This document shows positions 61,961 through 64,000 of a stretch of DNA of 64,000 nt, piece after piece. The notes below the pieces were generated by a model. That model made no database searches, had not been told where the DNA came from, and saw only the letters and a program-made list of their open reading frames with translations. The stretch's first letter is position 1. Each line of letters opens with the position of its first letter. This DNA is from Neckera pumila (Eukaryota > Streptophyta > Bryopsida > Hypnales > Neckeraceae), in contig OZ018409.1 of the NCBI GenBank assembly GCA_963969595.1, forward strand, positions 29,463,282-29,527,281. Reading direction: 5' to 3'. A program made the position numbers and the translations under genes.

Positions 61961-63155
61961 TCAATGAATAAAGTTGAAAGAGGAAGATCCATAAAACTTT
62001 GGATCTTGCCAAGCACCAAAATTATGATGGCTTACCCATCAAGATACTCAAGCTTTTGGGCAATACAATCAATTAGCCCCTAAATGCCTAAGGCCTATTT
62101 TAAGCTTCTTGAAATTTGCTCTAAATTTAACAAAAAGCCAACATTTTGATAAGTTGAATCAATTTTTTTTGAATTTGTAACCATACAAATTCAAACTAGA
62201 CATGTTAGAGATCACATTAAGAAAGAAAACATGACAGTATCATTTAAGTATTGAAAGATTATAATGTTTGATCATAAAGGTTAAAACTATGAAAATCTTT
62301 CAAGCTTTCTTTTTGCATGTCAAATCTAAAAAAATGGACACTAAAAAATTATGAGATTGAAGGGCCTAGTATGCATAGCTCCAATCAATTTATGGCTTCT
62401 CAAAATCTATTCTACCAATTTTTTTAAATGAATTTCTAGTGTGATTTTTTCTCCAAGGTCTAGTGTTTTTGAGACTCATTTCCAAGAGCCCTCAATACTA
62501 CGGAAAACCAAGATTGCAATGGGTACCCTTGCACAAAGTTTATAAACAAAAAAATCTTAATCTTTCATTTTCAAAATCAAATTTTTGATGCTAAAACTAC
62601 ACTTCAAAAAGAATTTGTCAAAAATAAAAACTACTAAAAATAAAAACTTAATTAGGTCTTATTTAAATTCAAAGTTTTGTTGACACCAAAATTTGGTGCC
62701 TCGGGCATTTCGGAGATGCTAGTATGTGAGCCTGTGAGCATGAGCCTGTGAGATTCCATTTTTTTCTTTTTTAAATTTAGGATTTGTAAATTTATTGGAG
62801 ACCTATGTCCGTGGAATTATATGGAAGGATCTACAGTCCGAATGAACAACAAATGAATATGCCATTATGTGATTTTGTACCAAAAACTTGATCTATGCCT
62901 CTATGGGCCTTCATGTAAATTAAAAATTTTAAAGGATTAAAATGGTCCACCTATTTTATTTTATTTTATTTTATTTTATTTTTATAACTATGCTTTAAAA
63001 ATTCTAAAAATATTTTGAACATGTTATACTTAAAATAAACATAGTAGTCATATATTATATACCAAATAAATGTGTTAACCCCAAATGACCCAAACAACTA
63101 TTTTTCTTGTTGATGCCCTTTTTTTGGAACTATTTTTGTTAGTTTTATTTATTGA
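61961..63155. other. Intergenic, AT-rich
   Basis: No gene seen. A (TTTTA)n microsatellite lies at about 62953-62983. Confidence 0.45.
62953..62983. repeat. (TTTTA)n microsatellite
   Basis: About five perfect TTTTA pentamers in a row, followed by a T-rich imperfect unit. Confidence 0.8.
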
Positions 63156-63742
63156 TTAACCCCTAAAGTCCCAAGGCCATTTTTTTGTCAAAAATGATTC
63201 AAAACTGCTACTTTTGTTGCGTTCATCTAAAAGATCAGAAAATATATTTTTTTCTTAGAAACTAACCGTAGGATCTTGTACAATACTTCTTACAGATCAT
63301 GTAATACAAATTTTGTGATGTTTGACCATACGGATTGAAAGATATCAGCATTCAAAGAGAAAGAAATTTTTTTTTTCAAGAAGATGCTCTAATTGCCCAA
63401 AAAACAAGATTGTCCATAACTTTCTCATAAAAAATCCAAATGAAATGAACCAAAGCTTCCCAAATAGGCAAAAATATAATCTATAAGGAAAAAAAATTAA
63501 AAAAATTAAATTAAATTTTTTGCAAAATTTTTTTGCTGCCCCTTCTCCCCTGGTTTGAGCTTATTTGGGTATAACTTTTGCTCTTGGGCACCAATTGAAA
63601 TAAAAATTACATTCATCCGAAGCTAATAAGTTTTTCTATCTTATGGGAAAGTTTCAAAAAGTCTCATTAAGAATTGAGCTCATAGGAACCTGCCCAAAAT
63701 CCATTTTGTCCCCCGTAGGGACAATGGGTCTTTAGGGGTTAA
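63156..63742 (-). mobile_element. TTAA-bounded non-coding element, copy E
   Basis: The left end TTAACCCCTAAAGTCCCA (63156-63173) and right end TGGGTCTTTAGGGGTTAA (63725-63742) are inverted repeats with one mismatch. The interior, in reverse, shares the 'caagatcctacggtta' block with the other copies. 587 bp including TTAA. No coding potential. Confidence 0.82.
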
Positions 63743-64000
63743 ATAAAAGACATTTAAAAAAAAAAAGTTACATAATTAATTCAATGGTAGTAGATGCATT
63801 AAATTCCAGGTTTAATTCAGCTTCCTCGAATTTCATATAGTTTAGCGGTAGAGTGTGATTCAAGGCTCATAATGTATTGTTCAATTTAGGCACAAGGTGA
63901 AGTTTTATGGCAGCAAATGGGATTGTTGCAATATTTCTATCTCTTATATAAGCAAATTCAATTTGAAAAACAAGACAATAGGAATATAATATCAAATCAT

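Noticed and set aside
63156..63742. Firm assignment of the TTAA elements to piggyBac
   Set aside because: The TTAA termini are palindromic, so TTAA and TA duplications cannot be told apart here, and no transposase is present.

Overview
The window is nuclear DNA from a land plant. Three intron-rich genes with GT-AG splice sites sit in AT-rich, transposon-filled intergenic DNA. One of them is a plastid FtsHi-type protein, a family found only in the green lineage. I could not fix the species. The repeat types and a DNA-methyltransferase-like remnant suggest a seedless plant such as a bryophyte, but this is a weak inference.

Layout: 1-7.6 kb is repeat-rich. It holds TTAA-bounded non-coding elements, a broken DNA N4/N6-methyltransferase-like gene on the minus strand, and a 5'-truncated LINE with a visible target-site duplication. 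7604-13460 (minus) is GET4, reconstructed as 12 exons coding for 323 aa. 13.5-19.8 kb is gene-free apart from MITEs and inverted repeats. 19810-29630 (plus) is an FtsHi4-like plastid AAA+ protein of 19 exons and 1090 aa. 29.8-39.1 kb is a transposon nest: a decayed Ty3/gypsy polyprotein on the minus strand, interrupted by a 2.4-kb CACTA-like element (which itself contains a TTAA element), a solo-LTR-like segment and several small CACTA-type MITEs. It ends in a large head-to-head inverted repeat of gag sequence. 39980-55418 (plus) is THO2/THOC2, 34 exons and 1906 aa. 55.4-64 kb is gene-poor and repeat-rich.

The three genes are unrelated housekeeping functions: tail-anchored protein targeting (GET4), plastid envelope import/AAA+ motor work (FtsHi) and mRNP assembly/export (THO2). 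They do not form a functional cluster. All exon joins come from reading splice sites and frame by eye; each join keeps the frame and matches family sequence as I know it, but no transcript data were available.

The most notable observations are an FtsHi-class protein that keeps an intact HEXXH motif and a downstream candidate third zinc ligand, a DNA transposon inserted exactly inside the catalytic FLDD motif of the gypsy reverse transcriptase, a multi-copy TTAA/TA-bounded element family, and a methyltransferase-like gene remnant with a damaged motif I.
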